Below are positions 25,598 through 37,395 of a DNA stretch of 64,000 nucleotides, piece by piece. The DNA is from Hofstenia miamia (taxonomy: Eukaryota > Xenacoelomorpha > Acoela). Each line of letters starts with the position of its first letter. The first letter of the stretch is position 1. Position numbers and translations under genes: made by a program. The notes beneath the pieces were generated by a model. It searched no databases, was not told where the DNA came from, and saw nothing but the letters and a program-made list of their open reading frames with translations. The stretch is from contig SCFE01000027.1 in the NCBI GenBank assembly GCA_004352715.1, positions 1,367,554 to 1,431,553 of the forward strand. The letters are read 5' to 3'.

Positions 25598-25603
25598 TTT
25601 ATT
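25598..25603 (-). terminator. Possible polyadenylation signal of acid phosphatase 1
   Basis: AATAAA on the minus strand, about 10 nt past the stop codon. Confidence 0.4.
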
Positions 25604-25612
25604 TTACTTAAT

Positions 25613-26749
25613 TTAAAGAATAAGCTGGATTACATAGTCATCATTAATAAAATGAGTCGCATTAATTTCACTGATACCGTTACATGACGTAAGAAAGTTT
25701 TCTACTACTAGATGTCGAGTTTTTTCCAAAAACAATTCAAGCGGGCATAGCTCTTGTAAATTACATAATGGCAACATAAGGACGTAAGGGTCGCTATTTG
25801 ATTCATTGCGGTAAGAGAGTTTTAGAAATTTTCCTAATCTGCTATTTGTGTAAACTTCGAAAAGCAGAGTACTAGCATAGCTTGGCATTATGTGATTATA
25901 GACCCCTAACAACATTGTAATTGAGATAATGTTGCTATCATGCCCAGAAAATGCTACAAATTTTGGAACTTTGGATATATTCTGCGTCATCTGCATCAGA
26001 AGATGTCTTATCTTGTAAAGAAGAGGTCCACCTAAAATAACATTTGCCTTCTGGGTTAAAAAAGGTCGGCTCATTTCGAATTCAGCAAATTCCAACATTT
26101 TTTTAAAATTTATTTGCTTAAACCAATCAGGATGAGTCATGTTGTGAGCGGCTTCACAGATGAAAGTATCTGCCAAATTTTCTAAATCCCGAAGACTCAT
26201 TTTCTTACCAGTTTTAAGAGTTAAGAAATCTAGCATATTTTGAGCCTCTTTTAATTTGTTCTGATAAATTGTTGATTGCAATATGTTTTCATTTTCTTCC
26301 AACCACGCGTTGCAAATGTCGCCCGGCATATCAATGTAGACAGTTGTGGCATCCGAAATATGAATTGGAACGGGTTGCCATAATAAGTTTTTATCGAATA
26401 CTTGCCATTCTTTTGGTGGATATAAACTTGACATTACAACTGAAGCGGACTGAATCAATCTGTCTGACTGCGAGGAAACAATTATTGTTTCATTTCGAAA
26501 ATAATATTGGGAAAGAAAGTCTTTGTAGCGATTCCGTAAAAACTGTCCAAGCTCTTGCTGTTGTCTCATTCCAATTGTTGTAAGTTGCCCCAAACCTAAC
26601 TTCCATGATCCGCTGTTAGGATTCGTAGGGTAATTAAATATTGGTGTACGGTCACCATGTCGCCAGATTACAGTGCTAAATTCAAGAGTAAACTGTTCTG
26701 TAAGAGAAAAAGTGACTTTGTAACACAGAATAATTAATGACAGCATCAT
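25613..26749 (-). CDS. Histidine acid phosphatase, secreted form (paralog 1)
   Basis: An intronless frame of 378 residues from the ATGATG pair at 26749. A hydrophobic signal peptide (residues 1-16) precedes the mature enzyme. The catalytic motif WRHGDRTP lies at residues 29-36 (nucleophile His31) and the second active-site motif SGHDSN at 269-273 (His270, Asp271), with SDRLIQSA near 95-102. These define the lysosomal/prostatic acid phosphatase branch of the histidine phosphatase superfamily, which removes phosphate from monoesters at acid pH. Several N-x-S/T sites suggest glycosylation. It aligns almost without gaps to the gene at 43593-44798 up to about residue 355. The paralog's C-terminal membrane segment is absent, so this product is probably soluble in the lysosome or secreted. 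The ATG lies 2 nt after an acceptor-like TTTAG. The substrate is unknown. Confidence 0.92.
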   Translation of the reverse strand: MMLSLIILCYKVTFSLTEQFTLEFSTVIWRHGDRTPIFNYPTNPNSGSWKLGLGQLTTIGMRQQQELGQFLRNRYKDFLSQYYFRNETIIVSSQSDRLIQSASVVMSSLYPPKEWQVFDKNLLWQPVPIHISDATTVYIDMPGDICNAWLEENENILQSTIYQNKLKEAQNMLDFLTLKTGKKMSLRDLENLADTFICEAAHNMTHPDWFKQINFKKMLEFAEFEMSRPFLTQKANVILGGPLLYKIRHLLMQMTQNISKVPKFVAFSGHDSNIISITMLLGVYNHIMPSYASTLLFEVYTNSRLGKFLKLSYRNESNSDPYVLMLPLCNLQELCPLELFLEKTRHLVVENFLTSCNGISEINATHFINDDYVIQLIL

Positions 26750-26751
26750 TC

Positions 26752-26756
26752 CTAAA
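26752..26756 (-). promoter_or_regulatory. Acceptor-like TTTAG at the acid phosphatase 1 start
   Basis: TTTAG is followed by two bases and then ATGATG. It could be the acceptor of a 5' UTR intron or a spliced-leader trans-splice site. The upstream pyrimidine tract is weak. Confidence 0.35.
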
Positions 26757-26775
26757 TACTGCAAAATTCATGGTT

Positions 26776-26782
<7 letters not shown>

Positions 26783-26814
<32 letters not shown>
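26783..26814. repeat. (TA)n microsatellite
   Basis: A pure TA run 35 bp upstream of acid phosphatase 1. A second, interrupted (TA)n/(CATA) tract lies at 27058-27114. Confidence 0.95.
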
Positions 26815-26818
<4 letters not shown>

Positions 26819-27057
26819 CTTGAATACTAAGCTTCTTTACCATTTTATGAAAAAACAACAAAAATATTAATTGAGAGTACTTTCCGTACTTACTGTACCA
26901 TCGTCAGTCAAAAACAAAAATTATTTGGTGGTAAAATATAAATTTACAAATCATTAATTAAACTAAAATAAGTGAAGAGTTTGATGACATTCTGTATTTA
27001 AATTAGTTTTCTCTTCCTTAATATCAATTGATTTTGAAATCTTGGTGCAAAAAAAAA

Positions 27058-27112
<55 letters not shown>

Positions 27113-28590
27113 CATCTATTCAATAGTCTCTAAAAACAGAGGTACTGTTAGGCCCATAGATATTTAATGCTCAACAATTACGTTATAACTTGATGCCCTA
27201 AGATGTAAATTTTTAACAAAATCCATAATGATGTATAGGTGTTAGTTTTGCGTGTGGCTCTAGAATCAAAGTTTTTCACGGTTTTTTCCTAACATTTTAC
27301 CAAATAAAGCCATTAAGTTTTGAAATGTTATAAATCAATGCTTGAAGTCTAAAAATAGTGACACAGATCACTTTTGACAAGTTAATTTTGCGAAAAGCGT
27401 CATATTTTCAAAACATGAGCATGTAATTTATTCTGATAGCCACTTTTAAAAATGGCCTTACAGATAATAAATTAAAAGTTATTTTATTGTAAAGCGGTTA
27501 CTATTTTATCCAGTTGCGTCTACAAAAGTACAAAGAAATAAAACAATACACAAAACTGAAGTTTTGATTTCTTTTACGGAATTTATAAGTAGAGCATATT
27601 AAATAAATTATGCATAAGCTCCTCTGACACTCCTATTTAGTAAAAATAAGTATTGGTGAATCTGGTCTTAATTCTCAATTACAACTTTGCTAGGCTAACT
27701 TCACAACATATGATGTTGCGCTGAATAGGTTACTTTGGTTTCTTGAGGAATAGCATGATCTGGCTCTGTTTATCTTTCAAAACTCTTTTATAGTTTTCGA
27801 TTGTATTTAGATAAAATCATTATAAACACTATGTTTTATTTACAAAATTAGTCCGAAATTTTAATTACCAATTGAGAATTTTTCTAACAGATAGTACATT
27901 TTAAACAAAGTAGGTCATTAAATTGTTTCTAAAAAAACTTTTATAGTATTACGTCAATATAATGAAATATTTTGCCAAAAATGCAATCATGTATGAAAGT
28001 CTTGGGCAATTATATTAAAATTATATCAAAGCAGGTTAAATAAGAAGATCTCAGTTTTGCTTTGATTAAATTATAATTTGAATTACTAGTTAAACTTGAG
28101 TCGTTTTAACTTTATATTTCAATTTTATTTAAGTGTGCATCACTTTCTATGTGTAAAATAAAGTGATCCTGAAATTTTGAGGTATCCATTATTGCTAAAC
28201 TATGAGAGAATATTTTATCTTGTGTAGCAGATTTTTATACAGGCTTCACACCTATGTCATTGTATTGGGCTAAATAATTAACTTGGAAACCATAATATTA
28301 AAGAGAATATTATGTTAACGAAAAGGTTACATTTTGAAGAAATGGTTTTTATTATAAAGCATGATTTAATATTTTCATTGATGCCTTTTGAAAAAATATT
28401 ATCCCCTAATATAATAGGAATCGATTTCTGTCAAAAAAATAAAATACAGCTTGTCTTTACAATTGATTTATTTTTAAATCAATCTCGCTTGAGAGAATTT
28501 TATGAATTTATGACGTTGCATTATGTTTTTGTTGTTATGATATGCAATGGATGGAACACTGCCAGAGTTACAAGAATTAGCCATTCGTGA
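26815..28590. other. AT-rich spacer with a (TA)n tract
   Basis: Apart from the TA tract at 27058-27114, nothing could be recognised. The 28312-28590 open frame has no domain and ends just before the calmodulin-like exon 1; treated as chance. Confidence 0.45.
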
Positions 28591-28614
28591 ATCCCACAGA
28601 GCACTCCATCCGTT

Positions 28615-30956
28615 ATGCATAAAAGCTCTAGTCGAAAAATATCTCTTACAACGTCTTTGATAGCGATATCAGAAGGACTCTCTGATCAACAGCTTCTGGA
28701 AATAAAAGGTATTTTTGTCATTTTACAATAGCAATGATTTAAACTGATTTTTTTAAAGCTAGGGCATTTAATAGATGTTTGCATAAAAGTAAGAGAAATT
28801 GTTTCCTAGTTCAAAATTTGTCGCATGGAAATTGAAATTAAACATTAATGCAAAGATTACTCTGAAATGGTTGAAAAAGTTAAAAAATGTTGCTGAAGAG
28901 AACGTTCACGATGATAAAGTTTAATGATTGAAGGATAGAAGGCGATCTTTAGAACATTGAATATGAACTGAATCGTTATCATTTTGATTATATATATTTT
29001 TTTTTGAAGTAAAATATGCTTTACCAAAAACAAACATTTTGCATAATCAGTCTATATATTGCAAGCAAATTTAACTATGTATTCTTATTGTTTTTTTTGT
29101 GAGAAGTATGCAGTAAGTTTTTCATAATCATTCCTAAATTTATGCATACCATGTACCAATAGCAATGATAACTCCTCACATTTTATTGAAATGATCTTAT
29201 GAGCTTATTATACTTAGTAGCACATATCTAGCTACCTACAAATATCTGCCCTCTTACCTAGGGTCCTAATTAGTGATGTGTGGGTACGGGTATTACCTGT
29301 GAACCGCGAGTACCGGGTTTCACCAACCCATACACGGGGTAAAGGTTGGTGTTCATTATTATTATCGAGTATGGGCGGATACGAAAAAGCCTCTCATTTT
29401 ACACTAAGATGGGCGTGATCCGAAAATTTTTAACCAAGCCCCGCACATATAAATTAATGCCAATTGGTCTATTTCTTAACAAAAAATTTCTTTAATTTTT
29501 CAATTTATTACACAAAAGTTAATATCTTAGAAACTAATAGCAAAATCTTAGGAATTTAGAAGAGCATATGATACTAATGTGAAATTTTAAAATGTAAATA
29601 TAATTTATCAACACATTGTATATAAATTATGTGGCATTTGGGTTGATTTGCGTGCTTTGTTGGGTAATACTAAGTTATATTTGACGATACATCAACCTAA
29701 ACACTGTATATGTCCACATCTGATTCCACATTATGTTTATTTTAAACACAATTTTATTCAAAAACATTGACTATAAATGCATGTTGAAAAAATAAATACA
29801 AAAGGATGTTTTCACAATGCTGTTGAAATTTTTGAAATTTTATTCTCGTGTACGGGTAGCAAAGTTCTCTTTATCGGGCGTGCGCTGCATTAAAACGTTC
29901 TATTAACACATCAGTACCCCAATTACATAATATCTTCATGGCCACAATTATACAGTATCAAACTTTCACTGTTTTCAAAATTAATATATTTCACTCTTAT
30001 CGACATCATTAATTTGTTGTTTTTCAATAATCAGTTATAAGATTCGACGTCAATACACATTATTCCAATATATCGGTGGCACTTGAGTGCATTCATTATG
30101 ACCAAAACTCTAGAGAAATTCCTTTCTTGCAATCTTCAATTTCTTGATTATTTTACCATTATCTGCACATTAATTGGCATCGTTTTATAATCTCTATATT
30201 AAGTTCGCTCATCCCATTATTTGCTGCAAGAATTTATTTGGGTTGGTTTCCCAGTGATTTATTTCGCCTAATACAAGGATATGGGTACCTTTTAGTATGA
30301 TTCATTTGCATACGCCTCACATTTTCACATATTCTTTAAAGAAACAATATGACATATTATATATTAGGAAAACTTTTTACTATATATTGCCTAAATATAG
30401 TTCAAAGTAAAGGTGAATATTAAATCTGTATTGGTGAATTTTTTTTCACCTACAATAAATATACAATAAATCAAATGAATAGAAAGTCAAATTGATGAAG
30501 CATTTCCGTACTACTGGTGACATCACATAAATGTGATGAAAGTAAATATATTGCTTAAATGAAGAATCGCAATTTAGATTCTAATACAACCAATTCTAAA
30601 GGAAGTGGTTCCACTACACTTAGTTTGAGCAATAAGTAATAAACTATTAAGTTCAAAATTAGCATAAAGTGCATTAACTTGATGATTTACAGAGGTGATT
30701 AAAAGCTGAGAAAAACGTAAGAACACTTTTCAACCCAAGGTTAGTCTTATATATATTTTTCGTCCTTAATAAATTGTAAATAGGGATTTATGATATTGCA
30801 ATTGTAATTTAGAAGCATTTTCTTTGTTCGATCATGATGGTGATGGTGCCATAACACATAAAGAATTTGCAGATGCACTCAATGTTTTGGGACAAAACCT
30901 ATCTGATTCAGAAATTAGTGATATATTGGAACAAATGGATACAAACTGTAAGTTCC

Positions 30957-30989
<33 letters not shown>

Positions 30990-32910
30990 NNNNNNNNNNN
31001 NNNNNNNNNNNNNNNNNNNNNNNNNNNNNNNNNNNNNNNNNNNNNNNNNNNNNNNNNNNNNNNNNNNNNNNNNNNNNNNNNNNNNNNNNNNNNNNNNNNN
31101 NNNNNNNNNNNNNNNNNNNNNNTATATATATATATATATATATATATATAATCACTCCGTATTTGATTATAGCTAGATAAATAATTCAAAATTTGTTCCT
31201 TTTAAAACTCATTGGTCCGCTAAACAATCAGAGAAAACGGGCTTTTTCAATATTTCTACATTAAACAAATTTTGTTTTCTGAATATTTCTTTGAAAATCA
31301 AACTTGCAATTGGGTACGCCATAAAGAACACTGTTTCTTTATAGTATAACCTGCAAGAAATATAGATTGAGTGATTATTTTAGTGTTTTCTAATGGACGA
31401 AATCTAATCATTAATTTGATATTACGCAACGATACATACAATATTTGTGCATAAAGTTAATATTTATTGCATAGTATGCAGGGGCGTACCCAGGATTTTC
31501 TGACGGGGGGACATCATTGTTATTCTCTAATGCGGGGCTAAACCCCGCGAAATTTTGAGAAAAGGGCCCCTAAAAAAGGATTTTCCGGTTTCTAGATTTT
31601 AAATTTTCCAATTTGTTATGAAAAATTTTTTGATTTATCCAGTCAAAATTAAATTTGGAAACCTGACGGGGGGGGCATTCCACCAGTCCCCCCCCTGGGT
31701 ACGCCACTTATAGTATGTAATTATTAAACAATTATTCACCGACTTTCGCTGCCTTATTAAGATGAAGAAAAATAGTTTATATTAAAGGTCTCCGTTTTGA
31801 GCATTGTCGTTGCCAGGGAGTGGAACTGCTGCCAGATGTAGCAAACTTTTTTGAACTTAATAAATACTAAGAAATACTAAATTGTTGAAACATCTATTAA
31901 ATGTGCTAAAACAAAAACTGGACATTAGTGTTGTTTGCAATGTAGGCTTTGTAAAAAGTCATTTTTACGTTTGCTCCAATTATTTTCAATTTCTATCAAC
32001 AACCTCTAATTTTTCACCAAATTTTGAAATTTTTGGCTTATACATTTAGGTGGTTACGAATGGGAGCTTTAAATTATAAGCGTATAACAGTTTCTGTTTA
32101 GCATCTGGAACTGTCGAATTCTTTGAATTCCTCGATGTAATGGCAAAGAAAATGTTGCAAGAGAGTGTATCGGAACATGAAATCGTCAAGGCTTTTCAGC
32201 TATTTGACAAAGATTCAAAAGGATACATTTCGACAGAGGAATTCAGGTAGTGTTTCTTTCAACATCTAAATTTATAATCTGTATGTGTGTCAATTGTACA
32301 TGTTTTTTTACAGTACAGACCCTTATCATGTTTCTGGTAGAAATCATTTTTTGCTTAAATTGTAGTACTGCCCATATATATAAAGTTTATAAATGTAAAT
32401 GCATTGTTTTCAGAAACCGATTCAAAATCTTTCAAGAATTGGACACTGATTTAATCTCTGAAATATATTATAATATGAATGAAAAATGTAGGTTTAAAAT
32501 ATTAACATTTATACTCTATATACATGGTGTTTCTTCAGGAAAAGTATCAGTTTATTGACATTTTAAGTTGAACATTTTTAAAGAAATTTTTTAATAAGAA
32601 TTTTTTCTTCTTCTAATATTAGGGGCTAACCAATGTAAATTTACATGGCTTTTATAGTGCTTCCGTAGAGTTGCTCCCAGATTTCAAAGCATGTATATTT
32701 TAATTCTATTTTTAAAAAAATAGTTTTAGTTAAATGTTCATTATTAATGCATTTAGTTTTTAAGAAAAAATTTGTAGTAGATATATAATGACACAGTTGG
32801 GGGAAAAACTCGATGATGCAGATGTTGACGAGATGTTAGCTGTTGCCGATTCAAATCAAAATGGGACTATTAACTACAAGAAATTTGCAGAGCAGATATC
32901 ATCTTCCTAA
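28615..32910 (+). CDS. Calmodulin-like EF-hand protein, four exons
   Basis: Exons 28615-28708, 30813-30947, 32102-32246 and 32781-32910 join in frame, with GT..AG introns, to 167 codons plus TAA. After an 18-residue basic/serine-rich leader comes [17 protein letters not shown], the calmodulin N-terminus pattern. There are four EF-hand loops: 38-49 [12 protein letters not shown], 74-85 [12 protein letters not shown], 112-123 [12 protein letters not shown] and 148-159 [12 protein letters not shown]. The first three have the canonical acidic position 12. The fourth has lysine there, so that site probably binds calcium weakly or not at all. Linker and helix sequences (MAKKM, LGEKL, DVDEM) track calmodulin more closely than centrin or troponin C. 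It is expected to be a cytosolic calcium sensor; partners are unknown. ATG 28615 is the first after an in-frame TGA at 28588. Intron 2 contains a gap in (TA)n and a hAT MITE. Confidence 0.88.
29268..29400 (+). repeat. hAT-like terminal remnant in calmodulin-like intron 1
   Basis: TAGTGATGTGTGGGTACGGG followed by further GGGTA-rich sequence is typical of one group of hAT ends. No matching opposite end was found; a GTGTACGGGTAG segment near 29850 is a weak candidate. Similar CCCGACCC-rich DNA occurs at 58125-58185. Confidence 0.35.
30958..31150. repeat. (TA)n microsatellite containing a 133-base gap
   Basis: A TA run from 30959, N from 30990 to 31122, then TA again to 31150, within intron 2 of the calmodulin-like gene. 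The true length is unknown. Confidence 0.95.
31479..31709 (+). mobile_element. hAT-type MITE in calmodulin-like intron 2
   Basis: The 231-bp element starts CAGGGGCGTACCCAGG and ends CCTGGGTACGCCACTT, giving imperfect inverted termini. It is flanked by an exact 8-bp target duplication ATAGTATG (31471-31478 and 31710-31717), the hAT signature. It has no coding capacity. A diverged relative in the opposite orientation lies at 53190-53385. Confidence 0.85.
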
Positions 32911-33963
32911 ATATTTTAATTTAAGCAAAATTAAGACTGATTCAAGAATATGAGTTTGTTGAAGAAATGATTGACTAAAAAATATTTCTGGGATTTTAGT
33001 TGAAGGAAACTTAACCGTACTTAATTTTAAATTAGCATCATATACTCTTGCAATCTTTAACTTAGGCTCTTAAATTTTATTATGAGATTTAATCATGCCC
33101 AGATTTGGTCAGGCCAAAAATTTAAAAAAATTGTTAGAATTGTCATAAATTTAAATGAGCCATGCCGGAAGGGTTTATATTTTCAGACCATGGCTGTCTC
33201 TGAACAGATCAGGGAGAAGGCGAACATGGCTGCATGATGCTGTGTTTATCTTTGAGAACTGTAGTAAATGTTATCTGTTGCACAATGTTGTATCTCATTA
33301 TTGAAGCTAATTTATTACTTCCAAATTATAAACAAACTTGAAAGATATAATTTTATCTATAGAGCATGCACTAAAATTGTTTCAAGGTTTTGAATGAAAT
33401 ATAATATAATATGTCTAATCAATTAAAATTTCATGCTCAAATATTATTGGTGCAAGCAAATGCAGAAAAAAATTATTTTCATTTTATAGATGGAAATAAA
33501 TTAGATAAAACTATTGATCAATCTGTTATTAAATTTAGCATTAACATACATTGGATCTAGAGTTCTCAAATGTAACTAACATTTAAATTTTATAATTCAG
33601 CAAATTATTTCAAGTGAATGTTTATCAATTAATTAAACCCAATAAAGCAATTGGTTATTTTTCTATCAATGTTATGACAGTATTAAGAAATATTAAATTT
33701 ATTTTTGCCAGAAATTCATTATTTACTCAAGGTTTCAAGTGAAATTTTTAAAACTGAATACGACATGAATTTTATTTTTATTTAAAAAAGTTTATAAGTT
33801 TTACGGCCTCCTCAAAGAGCCCCTTGTCTATGAATATTTAAAATTTATTCATATAGCAATTTATACGTAATTTATTCTGTGGAGAATTAGCAATTAATAA
33901 ATTTTTAAAATATTCAAAAATTGAACTGTCAGTACAAAATAGCAGAGTGTAAAATACGGGTCT
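32911..33963. other. AT-rich spacer, nothing recognised
   Basis: Includes the 3' flank of the calmodulin-like gene; no clear AATAAA lies close to the stop. No element or coding frame was supported. Confidence 0.45.
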
Positions 33964-33965
33964 TA

Positions 33966-35258
33966 TAGTTGGCTGCAAAAAAAAAATGAGACTGAACACC
34001 TATTTTTTCACGCTTTGTAGAAACGTATTGAGAAGTTTTAGAGGAAAACTATAAAAATAAAAGACAACGAGAATTTTGTGAACTTTAAAATGGTCAAACA
34101 AAAAAGTTAATTAATTACTGGTACTTCGTAATTATTTGAAAACACTTACCAAACAAATTGTTTTGCTTTGCAAAGTTTCTACATGATTTCTTCGGAATGG
34201 AAACGTTGGAACAGCTTGAAAACGCCTTTGCGACATCGCAAATTTCTCGATCAACTTTTATTTTCGAAAGCTGAAAAAAATTCGACAAGGAGAATCTCTC
34301 AAAAGAAGAAAAGGAAGTGGACGCCCTCGAAAAATCATTGGAAAATTCATTCAGAAAAGTCGCAATTGCTCTCAAAAATCCCTATATTTCTGGGAAAAAA
34401 ATTGCAAACCGACTCTTCAAACTAGACCCGACATCTCTGTGCATGAAACCACAGTTCAGAGAACACTGAAAAAGTGGAGTTACAAAAATTGGCAGAAAAA
34501 ATCGACTTCTGATTACAAAAGAACATCAAGAAAAAAGATTAAATTTCGTGAAGGATTGGAAAGACTACACTTTTGAAGGTGTTTGGATAACTGATGAGTG
34601 CGTATTTCAACTACACAGAAACAAAGTACAAGTGTGGTCGTCAAAGAAATGTCCAAGACCAACAAAAGCGGTTCCAAAGTTCGACCAAAAAATTATGGTT
34701 TGGGGAGCACTTTCCTATCGTGGGTTTTATTTGAAAATTTTAGACGGAAAAGCCACAATCGACAGTCAAAGATATTGCCAAATTATAGCTGAATTTATGC
34801 CTTATGCTGATGCTTTATATGATGATGGATGGATACTCCAACAGGACGGAGCAACCCCGCACACGTCAGCAAAGACAAAAAATTGGTTTTCTGAAAATAA
34901 TATCCAGTTTTTGCAATGGCCACCAAGTTCTGCTGATCTTTCTCCAATCGAAAACGTGTGGCAGATATTGAAAAATGACGTTGAGAAGAAAAATCCGAAA
35001 AATATATCCGATTTAAAAGAAAAAATCCAAGAAAGTCAACACATTTTGACATCTGAAATGAAGTCCAATTTAATGAAATCAGTTTCAGTTCGTTTGAATG
35101 AAGTTATTTCTACAGGAGGAAAACAAATTAGACTTTGATGCTTTTTACTTATAGTCCTTTAATGTATCTTTAAAATCTTACCTTTCTTGAGTTGTTACGT
35201 TCAGTAGTTCAAAAGTAATATGCCTTTTTTCTAGTCTCATTTTTTTTGCAGCCAACTA
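33966..35258 (+). mobile_element. Tc1-family DNA transposon, about 1.3 kb
   Basis: Inverted termini TAGTTGGCTGC-An-TGAGACT at 33966-33993 and 35231-35258 differ mainly in the A-run (10 against 8). They are flanked by TA at 33964-33965 and 35259-35260, the Tc1/mariner target duplication. It encloses one transposase gene on the + strand whose 5' half is frameshifted. Confidence 0.88.
34090..35138 (+). pseudogene. Tc1 transposase: DD34E core intact, N-terminus broken
   Basis: A continuous 196-codon frame from 34548 to the stop at 35138 carries the catalytic core. WITDECVF holds the first Asp and LQQDGATPHTS the second, and SADLSPIENVW holds the Glu 34 residues later (DD34E). KIMVWGALSYRGF lies between them. 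Upstream, the paired-like DNA-binding half is spread over several frames: SGRPRK is visible near 34317, HETTVQRTLKKWSYK near 34443, and a stop follows MVKQKS at 34090. The element therefore cannot make a full transposase. Because the catalytic half lacks internal stops, the loss is probably fairly recent. Confidence 0.85.
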
Positions 35259-35260
35259 TA

Positions 35261-36088
35261 GCATGTTTTGAGTAACTCTATTGCAAGCAAGATAATAGAT
35301 GCTAATAATGATTGTGCAATATAAGACCATAGTATCTTTTGTTGTTTAGTGATTCTAATCTATTTCTAGTACACTCGCATATTGTTCTATATTGTAATAC
35401 AGAAAACCTCACAGCATTGTATCAAGAAAAAAAGACAATCGGAAACTACAAATTTTTAATTCTTCACAAGAATTAAAATTAATTGAAATCAAGAAATATG
35501 CATTTGAAAAATAATTTTTTCTACAGAGTCAAGAATTTAAAAACATGTGTATTTTATGTGGAAGCTAGTTAGAAAAATTAGAATGGAGTAATCAAGATTA
35601 TATGATTTCAATAAACTGAAATATGATTTCTGCTTTTATATGATTTTATCAATAAAGAATAATTGTAACCTAATATACGCAAACAGTGTTGCATTAATAA
35701 AGAGAATAATCAGGGGTTTACTCCTAAATAAATAACAAGTGGGGCTCTTAATTTGAGCACTTTATTTCTATACTATAATATTAGCAAATATAATTTCTCA
35801 AAAGTTATAGTCCAACACCCAAAACTGTAATACAATTTCATAAAGGGAACTGGGACCCGTAAGCACCCCCTCTAGTACACCCCTGAGGACTCTGTACAGC
35901 TGAGTAGCAGTTTATAAAATTCTTCCATCCAAGATTAATATATGGGCCACTTGAAGTCTAATCTAAAGAAATATTCAGTTTACTAAACTGAATTTTGTAT
36001 TGCAGAAAGGAAATAGCAACCGTAGTTTTGCCGGATAATTTTGCCACTGTGCAAAGTTTTGCAGCAATAAAATTTTACTGTAATTATT
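35261..36088. other. AT-rich spacer with one possible MITE
   Basis: CAGGGGTTTAC at 35711 and GTACACCCCTG ending at 35885 form an 11-bp imperfect inverted pair around 175 bp of non-coding DNA, compatible with a small hAT-type MITE. No target duplication is visible. Nothing else was recognised. Confidence 0.3.
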
Positions 36089-36093
36089 ATATA

Positions 36094-36132
<39 letters not shown>

Positions 36133-36196
36133 CTTAACCGGAACGGATTTTAACCGGTTTTTACCGGATCCTTAAAAACTAGCGCTTGTTTGATTA

Positions 36197-36452
36197 CATA
36201 CATGGATACATCTATGATATATTCATATTCAAGATAAAAAAAAATATATTCGATAATTGTAAGACATATAAATTTAATCAAATTAAGCGATGCAGATGTG
36301 TGGTTAACTAAAAAATCTTCATTCAACTTCAATCCAATTTGATGAATAGGATATCACATTAATTTTTGTGCGAACATTAAAACAATTGACACATACTTGT
36401 GCTGAGATTTTGTTCCTCAACTCGAATTTCGAGTACTCACAGGGGCCTAATA

Positions 36453-36487
<35 letters not shown>

Positions 36488-37360
36488 CATTTCATTTTAA
36501 ACATTATATAAGTTCCAGTAAACTTGAGACTTCAAATCTTGCTTGGCAAAAATGAAATATATACAATCCATATAGTGATATATATAAATATATATATATT
36601 GTAACATCGGCAGGTACTGGTTCCTAGTATCGGCCAGCTTACTCGCTTTTCGTGTTTATTATTTACTAGTTGTTTGTACATATTGTTGATATGTAGTGTA
36701 GACACCAAAGCCTCTGTAAATAGAGGAATAGTTAGCTGCGTTCTCTTAATCAGCGCACTTCCGTGCACCCTAGTGCTGCTACAATATATATATATAGATA
36801 TATATATATATATAAATTATTTATTCTAACCTGAACCGTATGCGAAATATAGTAGATCTCTTTAAATTTTAAGAGCTACTGTTATTTTATGGAAGTGCTA
36901 TTTTATTCCTCAAAGCTGCGTAAGTTAGCAAAAATTTATTGCATAATCTCCTTACAAGGAAATCGCATTTAATTTATAAATAGTACAGAAAGTGCTTGCT
37001 AAAATGCCTGAGTGTAAGTTTGCCAAAATTATCAAATATATTATAGAATCAAATCTTAACAACTTTTGTTTGCATAGTTAATAAACTTTGTCATATTTGT
37101 AAANCATACATGGATACATCTATGATATATTCATATTCAAGATAAAAAAAAATATATTCGATAATTGTAAGACATATAAATTTAATCAAATTAAGCGATG
37201 CAGATGTGTGGTTAACTAAAAAATCTTCATTCAACTTCAATCCAATTTGATGAATAGGATATCACATTAATTTTTGTGCGAACATTAAAACAATTGACAC
37301 ATACTTGTGCTGAGATTTTGTTCCTCAACTCGAATTTCGAGTACTCACAGGGGCCTAATA

Positions 37361-37395
<35 letters not shown>

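Noticed and set aside
26269-26583. 104-codon + strand frame inside acid phosphatase 1
   Set aside because: Antisense shadow of a gene with intact catalytic motifs.
30824-31189. Frames of Tyr-Ile repeats spanning the gap at 30990-31122
   Set aside because: They are (TA)n microsatellite translated through N; only the exon at 30813-30947 is real.
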